Source of the DNA: Pantoea dispersa
GTDB lineage: Bacteria > Pseudomonadota > Gammaproteobacteria > Enterobacterales > Enterobacteriaceae
Direction of reading: 5' to 3'
Assembly (NCBI RefSeq): GCF_014155765.1
Contig: NZ_SCKT01000005.1
Location: 148,016-212,015 of the forward strand
Length of the DNA stretch: 64,000 bases
Position 1 is the first letter of the stretch; each line of letters opens with the position of its first letter. The position numbers were made by a program, and so were the translations under genes. Below, piece by piece: positions 14,346 to 23,394 of this stretch. Below the pieces are notes generated by a model that was given only the letters and a program-made list of their open reading frames with translations, made no database searches and had not been told where the DNA came from.

Positions 14346-16091
14346 TTATTTTTTGGCTAATGCCTGGCTTAATGCCCAGAATTCACGGCGTTCGGCGGCG
14401 CTCAGGCCTTCAGTCCGATCGCGCGCAATCAGTGCTTCGAGGCGCTGCTCCAGCGCAGCATCATAGATGCTTGCCAGCGAGTCCTGGAACACTTCTTCCG
14501 CTTCGTCATCTACGATCATGTGGTTCCAGGTGGCCAGTGTTTCAAGGGGCTGGCTAAATTCTGTCCCGCGATATAACTCTAGTAGCTGTCCGGTGGTCAG
14601 GCCAGGATTCTCAGTACAACGGCGGACTAACTCCACAAACAGTGGCAATCCCGCTAATTTAGACTGCTCCAGCCCGTCCAGCGCAGGCACGATGGCGGCA
14701 AATTGCGGATTCTGCACCAGCAACGCAATCAGCACGCGCATGGTGGTGCGTTTCATCGGTGGTGCCACCGGTGCGGTACCGCTTTCCGCCTGCTTCGGCA
14801 TCAGCTTGTCTAACTGGTTATCGTCCAGAATGCCGAGTTTATTACCCAGCGTCTGACGCATATAAATCCGCAGCGTTTCGCCCGGAATCTGGCTAATCAG
14901 CGGCAGCGCCAGCGTTGCCAGCTTGGTACGGCCGTCGCGCGTACTCAGATCCACCTGCGGCATCAGGCTGTCGAACAGAAACGTGGAGAGCGGCATAGCC
15001 TGCTCCATCCGCGCTTCGAACGCTGCTTTGCCCTCTTTACGCACCAGGGTATCCGGGTCTTCGCCGTCGGGCAAAAACATAAAGCGTAGCTGACGACCGT
15101 CATTCATGTAAGGCAATGCGGTTTCCAGTGCACGCCATGCAGCTTCACGACCGGCGCGGTCGCCGTCGTAGCAGCAGATCACGTTATCGGTCGAGCGGAA
15201 CAAAAGCTGGATATGTTCCGCTGTGGTCGAGGTGCCCAGCGAGGCGACAGCATAATCAATGCCGAACTGCGCCAGCGCCACTACGTCCATATAGCCTTCC
15301 ACCACCAGCAGACGCGCCGGTTGCGGATGATTTTTTTGCGCTTCATACAGGCCGTATAACTGGCGGCCTTTATGGAAAATCGGTGTTTCCGGTGAGTTCA
15401 GGTACTTGGGCGTATCGTTGCCCAGCACACGGCCACCAAAACCAATCACGCGTCCGCGCTTGTCGCGAATCGGAAACATCACGCGATCGCGGAAACGATC
15501 GTAGGTGCGGCCGCTGTCATTGCTGACCAGCATGCCCGCTTCCATCAGCGATTCACGATCTTCTTTCTGCTGACCAAAGCGCTTCAGTACGTTGTCCCAG
15601 CCGGCTGGCGCATAGCCAATAGCAAAGTGATCGATCACCTGCTGGCTCAGACCGCGTGTGGCGAGATACTGTTGTGCTGATTTCGCCTGCGGATTGCGCA
15701 GGCTCTGCTGATAAAAGCTGTCTAAACCTTCCAGCAGCTGATACAGGCTCTGGCGCTGATGGCGCTCCATCGGGCTCGGCCCATTGCCCGCTTCGTACGG
15801 CACTTCTAAGCCGTGCTGCGTGGCAAGTTCCTCTACGCTCTCGACGAAATCCAGACGATCGTGATTCATCAGGAAGTCGATGGCGTTGCCTTTGGCACCA
15901 CAGCCAAAGCAGTAGTAGAACTGCTTTTCACCGCTTACGGTGAAAGAGGGGGTTTTTTCGTTATGGAACGGACAGCACGCGTGATAGTTCTTACCCTGCT
16001 TTTTCAGCTTAACGCGGGCATCGATAAGATCCACGATGTCCGTGCGGGCAAGTAAATCATTGATAAATACGCGTGGAATTCGTCCAGCCAT
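14346..16091 (-). CDS. dnaG: DNA primase
   Basis: 581 residues, the same as E. coli DnaG. It makes RNA primers for Okazaki fragments with DnaB helicase. An N-terminal zinc-binding domain (CCPFHNEKTPSF ... YYCFGCGAKGNAIDF, residues ~40-70) is followed by the TOPRIM catalytic core with VVEGYMDVV (~265) and CYDGDRAG (~309). The C-terminal DnaB-interacting domain ends SQALAKK. It sits between rpsU and rpoD with a hairpin on its upstream side, so its level relative to rpsU is probably set by partial termination. Confidence 0.98.
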   Translation of the reverse strand: MAGRIPRVFINDLLARTDIVDLIDARVKLKKQGKNYHACCPFHNEKTPSFTVSGEKQFYYCFGCGAKGNAIDFLMNHDRLDFVESVEELATQHGLEVPYEAGNGPSPMERHQRQSLYQLLEGLDSFYQQSLRNPQAKSAQQYLATRGLSQQVIDHFAIGYAPAGWDNVLKRFGQQKEDRESLMEAGMLVSNDSGRTYDRFRDRVMFPIRDKRGRVIGFGGRVLGNDTPKYLNSPETPIFHKGRQLYGLYEAQKNHPQPARLLVVEGYMDVVALAQFGIDYAVASLGTSTTAEHIQLLFRSTDNVICCYDGDRAGREAAWRALETALPYMNDGRQLRFMFLPDGEDPDTLVRKEGKAAFEARMEQAMPLSTFLFDSLMPQVDLSTRDGRTKLATLALPLISQIPGETLRIYMRQTLGNKLGILDDNQLDKLMPKQAESGTAPVAPPMKRTTMRVLIALLVQNPQFAAIVPALDGLEQSKLAGLPLFVELVRRCTENPGLTTGQLLELYRGTEFSQPLETLATWNHMIVDDEAEEVFQDSLASIYDAALEQRLEALIARDRTEGLSAAERREFWALSQALAKK

Positions 16092-16125
16092 AAGCCCCGG
16101 TTTTTCAGCTCATAAACGGCAACAA

Positions 16126-16152
16126 GCCGCGCTTCCTTTCGGAAAGCACGGC
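16126..16152 (-). terminator. rpsU-dnaG internal hairpin (T1-like)
   Basis: GC-rich stem GCCGTGCTTTCC with a GAAA-type loop and GGAAGCGCGGC, containing one or two G-U pairs. It has the position of the E. coli T1 partial terminator in this operon. The following T run is weak, consistent with read-through. Confidence 0.65.
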
Positions 16153-16210
16153 CTCTTACTTGACTCTGTCTGCGTTTAACACGCGGCGGAAGCGAACTTC
16201 CGAAAAGAAA

Positions 16211-16483
<273 letters not shown>

Positions 16484-16707
16484 TCAAAATGGTGCAGCAT
16501 TTTACTCCAGGCGCGGCTGGCTTGTAAAGCACCATGGACAATTTAGAACCAACAGGAGCGTTTGCCTGTGCGGCTGCCGGTTTTTTCAGGCCGTGGAGTA
16601 TAGCGCACTCTTTGCGCGACAGAAAAACACTTTTTCGCGTGCGGAAGGGGGCAGGCGTCAGCCGGCCTGTGCTACACTGCGCGCCGCAAGAAGAGGGTGA
16701 TAAAGCT

Positions 16708-17721
16708 ATGCGAGTTCTGGGTATTGAAACGTCCTGCGATGAAACCGGCATCGCGATTTATGACGATGCGTCCGGTCTGCTGGCGAATCAATTATATAGC
16801 CAGGTGAAATTACATGCCGATTACGGTGGCGTGGTGCCGGAACTGGCCTCGCGCGATCACGTGCGGAAAACCGTGCCGCTGATCCAGGCCGCGCTGAAAC
16901 AGGCGGGCTTGCAGGCCGGAGAGATTGACGCCGTGGCGTACACCGCCGGTCCCGGCCTGGTCGGTGCGCTGCTGGTTGGCGCCACCATTGGCCGCGCGCT
17001 GGCGTTCGCCTGGAACGTGCCAGCGGTGCCGGTTCATCACATGGAAGGCCATCTGCTGGCGCCGATGCTGGAAGACAACCCACCGGCATTCCCGTTCGTG
17101 GCACTGCTGGTCTCCGGCGGCCACACGCAGCTGATCAGCGTCACCGGCATTGGTGAATATACGCTGCTGGGCGAATCGATTGACGATGCCGCCGGGGAAG
17201 CGTTCGATAAAACCGCCAAGCTGCTGGGGCTGGATTATCCGGGCGGCCCGATGCTGTCGCGCATGGCACAGCAGGGCACGCCGGATCGCTTTAAGTTCCC
17301 GCGTCCGATGACCGATCGTCCGGGACTGGACTTCAGCTTCTCCGGCCTGAAAACCTTCGCAGCGAATACCATTCGCGAACATGACGGTGACGAACAGGCG
17401 CGTGCCGATATCGCCCGCGCCTTTGAAGATGCGGTAGTGGATACGCTGATGATCAAATGCAAGCGTGCGCTGGAGCAGACCGGCTTTAAACGCCTGGTGA
17501 TTGCCGGCGGCGTGAGCGCCAACCGCACGCTGCGTGAACGCATGGCAACCATGATGAGCGCGCGCGGCGGCGAGGTGTTTTATGCCCGTCCGGAGTTCTG
17601 CACCGACAACGGCGCGATGATTGCCTATGCCGGCATGGTGCGGCTGAAAGGCGGCACGCGCGGTGAGCTGGGTGTCAGCGTGCGGCCACGCTGGCCGCTG
17701 GCGGAATTACCGGCCATCTGA
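16708..17721 (+). CDS. tsaD: tRNA threonylcarbamoyladenosine transferase TsaD
   Basis: 337 residues from the ATG at 16708 ([14 protein letters not shown]), matching E. coli; the in-frame ATG at 16534 lies in the rpsU-tsaD gap and has no family support. With TsaB and TsaE it attaches the threonylcarbamoyl group to A37 of ANN-reading tRNAs. Metal-binding HMEGH (~111-115), the ASKHA phosphate loops ([11 protein letters not shown]) and [11 protein letters not shown] (~270) are present. Divergent from rpsU, convergent with plsY through a shared terminator. Confidence 0.98.
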   Translation: MRVLGIETSCDETGIAIYDDASGLLANQLYSQVKLHADYGGVVPELASRDHVRKTVPLIQAALKQAGLQAGEIDAVAYTAGPGLVGALLVGATIGRALAFAWNVPAVPVHHMEGHLLAPMLEDNPPAFPFVALLVSGGHTQLISVTGIGEYTLLGESIDDAAGEAFDKTAKLLGLDYPGGPMLSRMAQQGTPDRFKFPRPMTDRPGLDFSFSGLKTFAANTIREHDGDEQARADIARAFEDAVVDTLMIKCKRALEQTGFKRLVIAGGVSANRTLRERMATMMSARGGEVFYARPEFCTDNGAMIAYAGMVRLKGGTRGELGVSVRPRWPLAELPAI

Positions 17722-17724
17722 TGA

Positions 17725-17754
17725 TAAAAAAACCGGCTGCGCGCCGGTTTTTTT
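17725..17754. terminator. Bidirectional terminator between tsaD and plsY
   Basis: A-run, ACCGGC stem, short loop, GCCGGT, then a run of seven T. The hairpin serves both genes; the plsY stop overlaps its right flank. Confidence 0.88.
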
Positions 17755-18352
17755 ATTTCTTCTTTTTACGCTTCCACACGCGGTTTTCCTGACCGCGCCA
17801 CAGGCGCTGAATATTGTCGTGATGGCGCAGCAAAATCAGGCATGACAGCATCGACACCGGAAAGGTGAACTGCGGCTTAAACCACCAGACATAAAACGGG
17901 GCAATTAACGCGCTGACGATCGCGCCCAGCGATGAGTAACCGCTGAGCAGCACCGTCAGTAGCCAGGTGCCGGTCATCAGGCCGGTCAGGTCCCAGCCAA
18001 TCGGCGCGATGGCCCCAAACGCGGTGGCCACACCTTTGCCGCCGCGAAAGCGGAAAAATACCGGATAGATATGGCCAAGGCAGGCGGCGATGGCCGTGAG
18101 ACCAAGATACATCGGCGTGACGTGCAGCCACCAGGCGATCCATACCGGCACCATTCCCTTCGCCACGTCGAAAATCAGTACCGCGGCAGCGGCGGCTTTA
18201 CCGCCAATACGTAACACGTTGGTGGCGCCTGGATTGCCAGAGCCTGCGCTGCGGGGATCGGGTAAACCAGCGAGTTTACAAACCAGGATCGCACTGGAAA
18301 TCGAGCCGCAAAGATACGCGAAAATAATCATACCAAGCGCGATAGCACTCAT
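17753..18352 (-). CDS. plsY: Glycerol-3-phosphate acyltransferase (acyl-phosphate dependent)
   Basis: 199 residues, an integral membrane enzyme of about five helices. Family motifs are visible: [11 protein letters not shown] (~37-47), the loop with FDVAKG (~61-66) and the region [17 protein letters not shown] (~93-109). It acylates glycerol-3-phosphate with acyl-phosphate made by PlsX in the first step of phospholipid synthesis. The C-terminus is a run of Lys/Arg (WKRKKKK). Divergent from folB across about 107 bases. Confidence 0.95.
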   Translation of the reverse strand: MSAIALGMIIFAYLCGSISSAILVCKLAGLPDPRSAGSGNPGATNVLRIGGKAAAAAVLIFDVAKGMVPVWIAWWLHVTPMYLGLTAIAACLGHIYPVFFRFRGGKGVATAFGAIAPIGWDLTGLMTGTWLLTVLLSGYSSLGAIVSALIAPFYVWWFKPQFTFPVSMLSCLILLRHHDNIQRLWRGQENRVWKRKKKK

Positions 18353-18459
18353 AGCTTCGTACCGTTCCTTTTGGGTCGTTTTGTTCTCGATAAGCGTGGA
18401 TAATACGCATAATCCGCCGGAAGTGGTATCCGGCTAAGCCAAAAACAGAGAGTGACATC

Positions 18460-18819
18460 ATGGATATCGTATTTATAGAACAACTCACCGTGTTCACCAC
18501 CATTGGCGTTTACGACTGGGAACAGGGCATGCAGCAGAAGCTGGTGCTCGATGTCGAAATGGCGTGGGACAACCGTCAGGCGGCGGTGAGCGACGATGTG
18601 AACCACTGTCTGAGCTACGCCGATGTCACCGAAGCGATCCTCAGTCATCTGCAGGGACAGCGTTTTGCGCTGGTCGAACGGGTGGCAGAAGAAATCGCCG
18701 ATCTGTTGATGAATCGTTTCAAAACGCCCGGAGTACGCGTGAAGGTAGGTAAACCGGGGGCTGTCGCCCAGGCGGCGAGCGTGGGCGTGAGAATTGAGCG
18801 CGGGACTATTCCTAAATAA
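18460..18819 (+). CDS. folB: Dihydroneopterin aldolase
   Basis: 119 residues. It converts 7,8-dihydroneopterin to 6-hydroxymethyldihydropterin and glycolaldehyde in folate synthesis. Family features: the start MDIVFIEQLTVFTTIGVYDWE, the SYADV segment (~48-52) and the FALVERVAEEIAD helix with the active-site Glu (~67-79). Divergent from plsY, upstream of bacA, as in other enterobacteria. Confidence 0.95.
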   Translation: MDIVFIEQLTVFTTIGVYDWEQGMQQKLVLDVEMAWDNRQAAVSDDVNHCLSYADVTEAILSHLQGQRFALVERVAEEIADLLMNRFKTPGVRVKVGKPGAVAQAASVGVRIERGTIPK

Positions 18820-18950
18820 ATCCTGCGTGATTGCCATCACAATGAAACCAAACCAAATTATGGTGTGTCTCAGTGGAGGCCGCTGCGCTGATGAAGGGGA
18901 AGTGACCGAAATCGTTAAGGTTTCCTTCAGCAAGGTGCAGGCATAATTTC

Positions 18951-18979
18951 AGGCGGTAGCGGTGCGCGACCGCCTTTTT
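18951..18979 (+). terminator. Terminator-like hairpin in the folB-bacA gap
   Basis: AGGCGGT stem, 11-base loop, ACCGCCT and a T run (TTTTT), ending about 30 bases before the bacA ATG. It either ends folB transcription or acts as an attenuator in the bacA leader; no clear promoter is visible between it and bacA. Confidence 0.7.
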
Positions 18980-19010
18980 ACTGTTTAAAACGGATAGAGG
19001 GTAAAATTTG

Positions 19011-19829
19011 ATGGCAGACATTCATCAGCTATGGGTAGCTGCAATCCTGGGGGTTGTGGAAGGCCTTACGGAGTTCCTGCCGGTCTCATCCACAGGCCAC
19101 ATGATTATTGTTGGCCATTTGCTGGGGTTCGAGGGTGAGAAGGCGGAAACCTTTGAAGTGGTGATCCAGCTGGGCTCAATCCTCGCCGTAGTCGTGATGT
19201 TCTGGCGCCGGCTGTTTGGCCTGATCGGCATTCACTTCGGCCAGGAGCGCCACGAAGGCGTCGGCAGCGGAAAACTGACGCTGATTCACATTCTGCTGGG
19301 TATGGTACCGGCGGTGGTGATTGGCCTGGTGCTGCATGACCAGATTAAAACCCTGTTTAACCCGATCAACGTGATGTACGCGCTGGTGGTGGGCGGTGTG
19401 CTGCTGCTGGCGGCGGAATATCTCAAGCCAAAGCAGCCGAAAGCGGTGGGCATTGATGACATCACCTATCGCCAGGCGTTTATGATTGGCTGCTTCCAGT
19501 GTCTGGCGCTGTGGCCGGGCTTCTCGCGTTCCGGTGCCACCATCTCCGGCGGTATGCTGATGGGCGTCAGCCGCTATGCGGCGTCCGAGTTTTCCTTCAT
19601 CCTCGCGGTACCGATGATGATCGGTGCTACCGGACTCGATCTCTACAAGAGCATGGGCTTCCTGACGATGCAGGATTTCCCGATGTTTGCCGTGGGCTTC
19701 GTGACCGCCTTTATTGTCGCGCTGCTGGCGATCAAAGTGTTCCTTGAGCTGATCAAACGTATCTCGTTTGTGTCGTTTGCCATCTACCGCTTTATCGTCG
19801 CGGCAGCGGTTTACGCCATCTTTATGTAA
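19011..19829 (+). CDS. bacA: Undecaprenyl-diphosphate phosphatase (UppP/BacA)
   Basis: 272 residues from the ATG at 19011 (the TTG just before it is not needed). It recycles undecaprenyl diphosphate to the lipid carrier for peptidoglycan and O-antigen; overexpression gives bacitracin resistance. Family motifs: [10 protein letters not shown] near residues 21-30, with an acidic E/LTEF start, and [12 protein letters not shown] (~170-181). Multiple membrane spans. Convergent with cca, with only 18 bases between the stops. Confidence 0.96.
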   Translation: MADIHQLWVAAILGVVEGLTEFLPVSSTGHMIIVGHLLGFEGEKAETFEVVIQLGSILAVVVMFWRRLFGLIGIHFGQERHEGVGSGKLTLIHILLGMVPAVVIGLVLHDQIKTLFNPINVMYALVVGGVLLLAAEYLKPKQPKAVGIDDITYRQAFMIGCFQCLALWPGFSRSGATISGGMLMGVSRYAASEFSFILAVPMMIGATGLDLYKSMGFLTMQDFPMFAVGFVTAFIVALLAIKVFLELIKRISFVSFAIYRFIVAAAVYAIFM

Positions 19830-19847
19830 TACGCGAGGCGCGGCCGG

Positions 19848-21080
19848 TTACGCTGGCCGCGCGTCGATTAACCCTTCCTGCAACGCCAGCACGCGCCGAC
19901 GCGTCAGCTCTTCCCGCACCGCCGCGCCTGTGAAACCGGCCTCGACCACCGCTTTGGTGGGCACCGCCTGCGCCAGCGCAAACGCGCGCCGCAGATAATC
20001 GCCCTGCGGATAAGCCATGCTCTCCAGCGTCGTGCGCCCGCGAGCGTCGGCTTCGCTGGTCAGTGCCATCTTTTCCACGCGATCGGGCTTGCGCCAGGCG
20101 TCGATGCGGTCAAACAGCGCCACCAGCGCGTCAGCCGGCTGGCGTTCAATGGTGTGCACCACATCGTGAAACTCCGTCACTACCAGGGCCAGATCGCGCA
20201 CCTGGTTCGGCACACGCAGCCGCTGGCACAGCGCTTCAACAATCGGTACGCCGGCCGGGCCGTGACCATGATGGCTCGGCCACTTCTCTGGCGGCGTCAG
20301 CGCTTTACCCACATCGTGGAACAGCGTGGCGAAACGCACGTCAAGCTGGTCGGAGAGCGCTGCGGCCATGGTCAGCGTCATCAGCGCGTGGACGCCGGTA
20401 TCGATCTCCGGATGCCACTTAACGGGGGCCGGAATGCCGTACAGGTTGTCGATTTCCGGGAACAGCACCTGTAATGCATCGCAGTCGCGCAGCAGCTGGA
20501 AATAGACCTGAGGATTGCGCGTCAGCAGCGCTTTTTCCGTCTCTTTCCACACCCGCTCTGCGGTGAGGTGCGCCAGTTCACCGCTGTGCGCCATCTCGCG
20601 CATCAGCGCCTGGGTTTCAGGGGCCACACGGAAATTGAGGTGGGCGAAACGGGCAGCAAAACGCGCCACGCGCAGCACGCGCAGCGGATCTTCATTAAAA
20701 GCTGCCGACACGTGACGCAGGGTGCGCTGCTGCAAATCCTGCTGGCCGTGATAAGGGTCGATCAGCGTGCCGTCAGCGGCCTGCGCGATGGCATTGATGG
20801 TCAGATCGCGACGCTGTAAATCCTGCTCCAGCGTCACGTCCGGCGCGAACTGGGTCACGAAGCCAGTATAACCGTTGCCGCTTTTGCGCTCGGTGCGCGC
20901 CAGCGCATACTCTTCACGGCTTTCAGGGTGTAAAAAAACCGGAAAATCCCGGCCCACCTGCTGATAGCCCTGCGCCAGCATGCTGTCGGGCGTTGCGCCC
21001 ACCACCACCCAATCTCTATCTTTTACCGGCAAACGCAGTAAGGCGTCACGCACTGCGCCACCGACCAGAAACGTCTTCAC
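19848..21080 (-). CDS. cca: CCA-adding enzyme with HD phosphohydrolase domain
   Basis: 410 residues against 412 in E. coli. It adds or repairs the CCA end of tRNAs. N-terminal nucleotidyltransferase motifs GGAVRDALL (7-15) and the catalytic DRDW (~21-24) are present, then [10 protein letters not shown] (~90). The C-terminal HD domain has [11 protein letters not shown] (~253), which in E. coli carries 2',3'-cyclic phosphodiesterase and phosphatase activity. Divergent from tsaD-side genes and next to ygiM. Confidence 0.96.
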   Translation of the reverse strand: MKTFLVGGAVRDALLRLPVKDRDWVVVGATPDSMLAQGYQQVGRDFPVFLHPESREEYALARTERKSGNGYTGFVTQFAPDVTLEQDLQRRDLTINAIAQAADGTLIDPYHGQQDLQQRTLRHVSAAFNEDPLRVLRVARFAARFAHLNFRVAPETQALMREMAHSGELAHLTAERVWKETEKALLTRNPQVYFQLLRDCDALQVLFPEIDNLYGIPAPVKWHPEIDTGVHALMTLTMAAALSDQLDVRFATLFHDVGKALTPPEKWPSHHGHGPAGVPIVEALCQRLRVPNQVRDLALVVTEFHDVVHTIERQPADALVALFDRIDAWRKPDRVEKMALTSEADARGRTTLESMAYPQGDYLRRAFALAQAVPTKAVVEAGFTGAAVREELTRRRVLALQEGLIDARPA

Positions 21081-21221
21081 TCAACCACTCCAGAGGCAAT
21101 CCACTTTTGCGTGCCGCGCACGCTTGTTACGTTATTGTTGCATACTTTGGCGAAAAAGCGGGCATGCCAAAAGGGGCATCTTACGATCCCCTCCAGGCAA
21201 ACCACAAATGGCGTGGCGGCT

Positions 21222-21845
21222 TTAATTCATCCAGCGATCGTTTTTCTTGCGGCGCGGCACCATGTGCGGCAGCAGCAGACCGAGCAGCAGACCCACACCG
21301 AGCACGCCGCCGCCATACATAAACCACTGCATGATGATGGTGCGCTGTTTGTCATCCAGCTGAACGTTAGCGGCGCTGACCTTCTTCTGCGCCACAATCA
21401 GCTCGTTGCGCAGCTTCTGATTCTCTTCTTTCAGGCCGTTGATGGTGCCGTCGCTGTTGGCCACCTTGTTCTGCATCTCTGACGTACGCTGATTCCAGCT
21501 GTTATCAATGTTCGCCAGTTTGTCGGTCAGCTCTTTGACCTGCTGCTCCAGCTGCGGCACGCGAGTGCGCAGGCTGGGGGAGGCGCTGAGCTGCGACAGC
21601 GGGATCCAGTTAGTTTTGCCTTCTGCATCGCGGATTTGCGCGTACTGCGAGTCATTATTGGTTTGCAGCAGCGTGACTTCCTCCCCGGCATTCAGCTTGC
21701 CAACCAGGCGATACTGATCGCCAGGGCCGCTGCGTACCCAGGTGGATAATTCGTCGGAGATGTAACGTTTTTCATCGGCCGCGTGGGCCGGTGCGATGGC
21801 GCTGAAAGCCAGCAAAGAGAGGGCGGCAAGTGTGATTTTTTTCAT
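21222..21845 (-). CDS. ygiM: YgiM, SH3-domain membrane-anchored signal transduction protein
   Basis: 207 residues from the ATG at 21845, matching the E. coli length; an ATG six codons upstream (21863) is also open and neither has a good ribosome site. Signal peptide MKKITLAALSLLAFSAIAPAHA, then an SH3b domain (YISDELSTWVRSGPGDQYRLVG, ~30-85), a coiled coil (VPQLEQQVKELTDKL onward, ~95-170), and a C-terminal membrane helix (MYGGGVLGVGLLLGLLLPHM) with a positively charged end. Exact role unknown. Confidence 0.9.
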   Translation of the reverse strand: MKKITLAALSLLAFSAIAPAHAADEKRYISDELSTWVRSGPGDQYRLVGKLNAGEEVTLLQTNNDSQYAQIRDAEGKTNWIPLSQLSASPSLRTRVPQLEQQVKELTDKLANIDNSWNQRTSEMQNKVANSDGTINGLKEENQKLRNELIVAQKKVSAANVQLDDKQRTIIMQWFMYGGGVLGVGLLLGLLLPHMVPRRKKNDRWMN

Positions 21846-22050
21846 TCGATATCGTTTTTTCATGATGGGCGTAAATTTACCGGCACAGTCTGGAGTCGCT
21901 TCGCATAAATCTGAATGAGAACTATCCTGGTCTCAATGCGGTGCGAAAAGGGTCGTAAAAGCACAAGAAAGCAGAGACAGCAGGCTTGCGGTGCATTACT
22001 CTTCGCCAGATTAAACTCGTAAGTGCCAGCAGCGTATTGAATAAAAAATT

Positions 22051-23361
22051 ATGACCATCGAAATCGAATTAAAGTTCATTGCCACCCCGCAAGCCGCCGA
22101 AAAACTGGCGCAGACGCTTGCCGCCTGGCCACATCAGCACCACGCCGCGCGTGAGCTGACCAACATCTATTACGAAACCGATGACAACCAGCTGCGCCGC
22201 TGGGATATGGGCCTGCGGATTCGCGGCGTGGATCAGCGCTATGAAATGACGCTGAAAACCGCCGGCAAAACGCTGGGCGGTCTGCATCAGCGTCCGGAAT
22301 ACAACGTCGACCTCAGCGAGCCGCAGCTGGACATTGCCCGCCTGCCGGCAGAGATCTGGCCGCAGGGGACCGATGTTGCCGCGCTGCAGTCGCGTTTGCA
22401 GCCGCTGTTCAGCACCCATTTCCAGCGTGAAACCTGGCTGGTGAGCGTTGGCGACAGCGAAATTGAAGTGGCTTTCGATTGCGGCAGCGTTGCCGCAGGG
22501 GAGCTGAGCGAGCCGCTGTATGAAGTGGAGCTGGAGCTTAAGCGTGGAGCGCGCAGCGATATGCTGACCTTCGCCAGTGCGCTGATCGCCACGGGCGGCC
22601 TGCGCCTCGGCAGCCTGAGCAAAGCGGCACGCGGTTATCAGCTGGCGCAGGGCAACGCGCCGCGACCATTGCGCGCGCTGCCGCTGCAGAAAATTGCCCC
22701 TAAAGCCACGGTGGAGCAGGGCATGGTTCACGCCATGAGCGCGGCGCTCGGCCACTGGCAATACCATGAAGAGGTCTGGCTGCGCGGTAACGAAGACGCC
22801 CGGGCACGGGTAATTGAAGCGCTGGAAACGCTGCGTCAGGCGTTTTCCCTGTTTGGCACGCTGGTGCCGCGCAAGGCCAACAGCGAACTGCGTCAGAAGC
22901 TGACCCGGCTGGAAGAGCTGCTGGCGGACAGCGAGGCCAGCGCAGAAACCGTCTGCTTCTCAACGACCTCAGTTGAAGCCCAGTTAGCACTTACTCACTG
23001 GCTGGTGGAGTCGCAGTGGCAGCCGTGGCTGGACGAGAAGAGCAAAAGTAAGCTGCAGGGATCGTTTAAACGCTTCAGCGACATCATGCTGGGGCGCATC
23101 GGCGCGGATCTGCGTGAAACCTTCGTCGACGTGCAGCTGTTTAATGAATTTCAGGACAAAGCTACGCGCCTGAACCGCCAGTTGCTGGCGGTGCATCTGC
23201 TGGCGGGGGCGTATCCGGCTGAAGAGGTCAGCCAGTGGCTGGCGGGCTGGCAGGAGTTGCAGCACGCCATTCGTGAAAAACAGGAGCGCGGTCTGATTCA
23301 ACTGGTCAATCTGGCGATCCGTCAACCGCCGTTCTGGCTGAATAACGGTGCGAAACGCTAA
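22051..23361 (+). CDS. ygiF: Inorganic triphosphatase (CYTH-CHAD)
   Basis: 436 residues, near the E. coli size (433). The N-terminal CYTH fold begins MTIEIELKFIA with the signature EIELK, and folds into a tunnel of charged residues that bind triphosphate and Mg. The C-terminal half is a CHAD domain, helical and rich in His and Arg (HYHEEVWLRGNEDARARV). It hydrolyses inorganic tripolyphosphate. glnE follows after 33 bases, so the two are probably co-transcribed. Confidence 0.94.
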   Translation: MTIEIELKFIATPQAAEKLAQTLAAWPHQHHAARELTNIYYETDDNQLRRWDMGLRIRGVDQRYEMTLKTAGKTLGGLHQRPEYNVDLSEPQLDIARLPAEIWPQGTDVAALQSRLQPLFSTHFQRETWLVSVGDSEIEVAFDCGSVAAGELSEPLYEVELELKRGARSDMLTFASALIATGGLRLGSLSKAARGYQLAQGNAPRPLRALPLQKIAPKATVEQGMVHAMSAALGHWQYHEEVWLRGNEDARARVIEALETLRQAFSLFGTLVPRKANSELRQKLTRLEELLADSEASAETVCFSTTSVEAQLALTHWLVESQWQPWLDEKSKSKLQGSFKRFSDIMLGRIGADLRETFVDVQLFNEFQDKATRLNRQLLAVHLLAGAYPAEEVSQWLAGWQELQHAIREKQERGLIQLVNLAIRQPPFWLNNGAKR

Positions 23362-23394
23362 GGCTACGGCACCATCAATCATCAGGGAGGGAAG

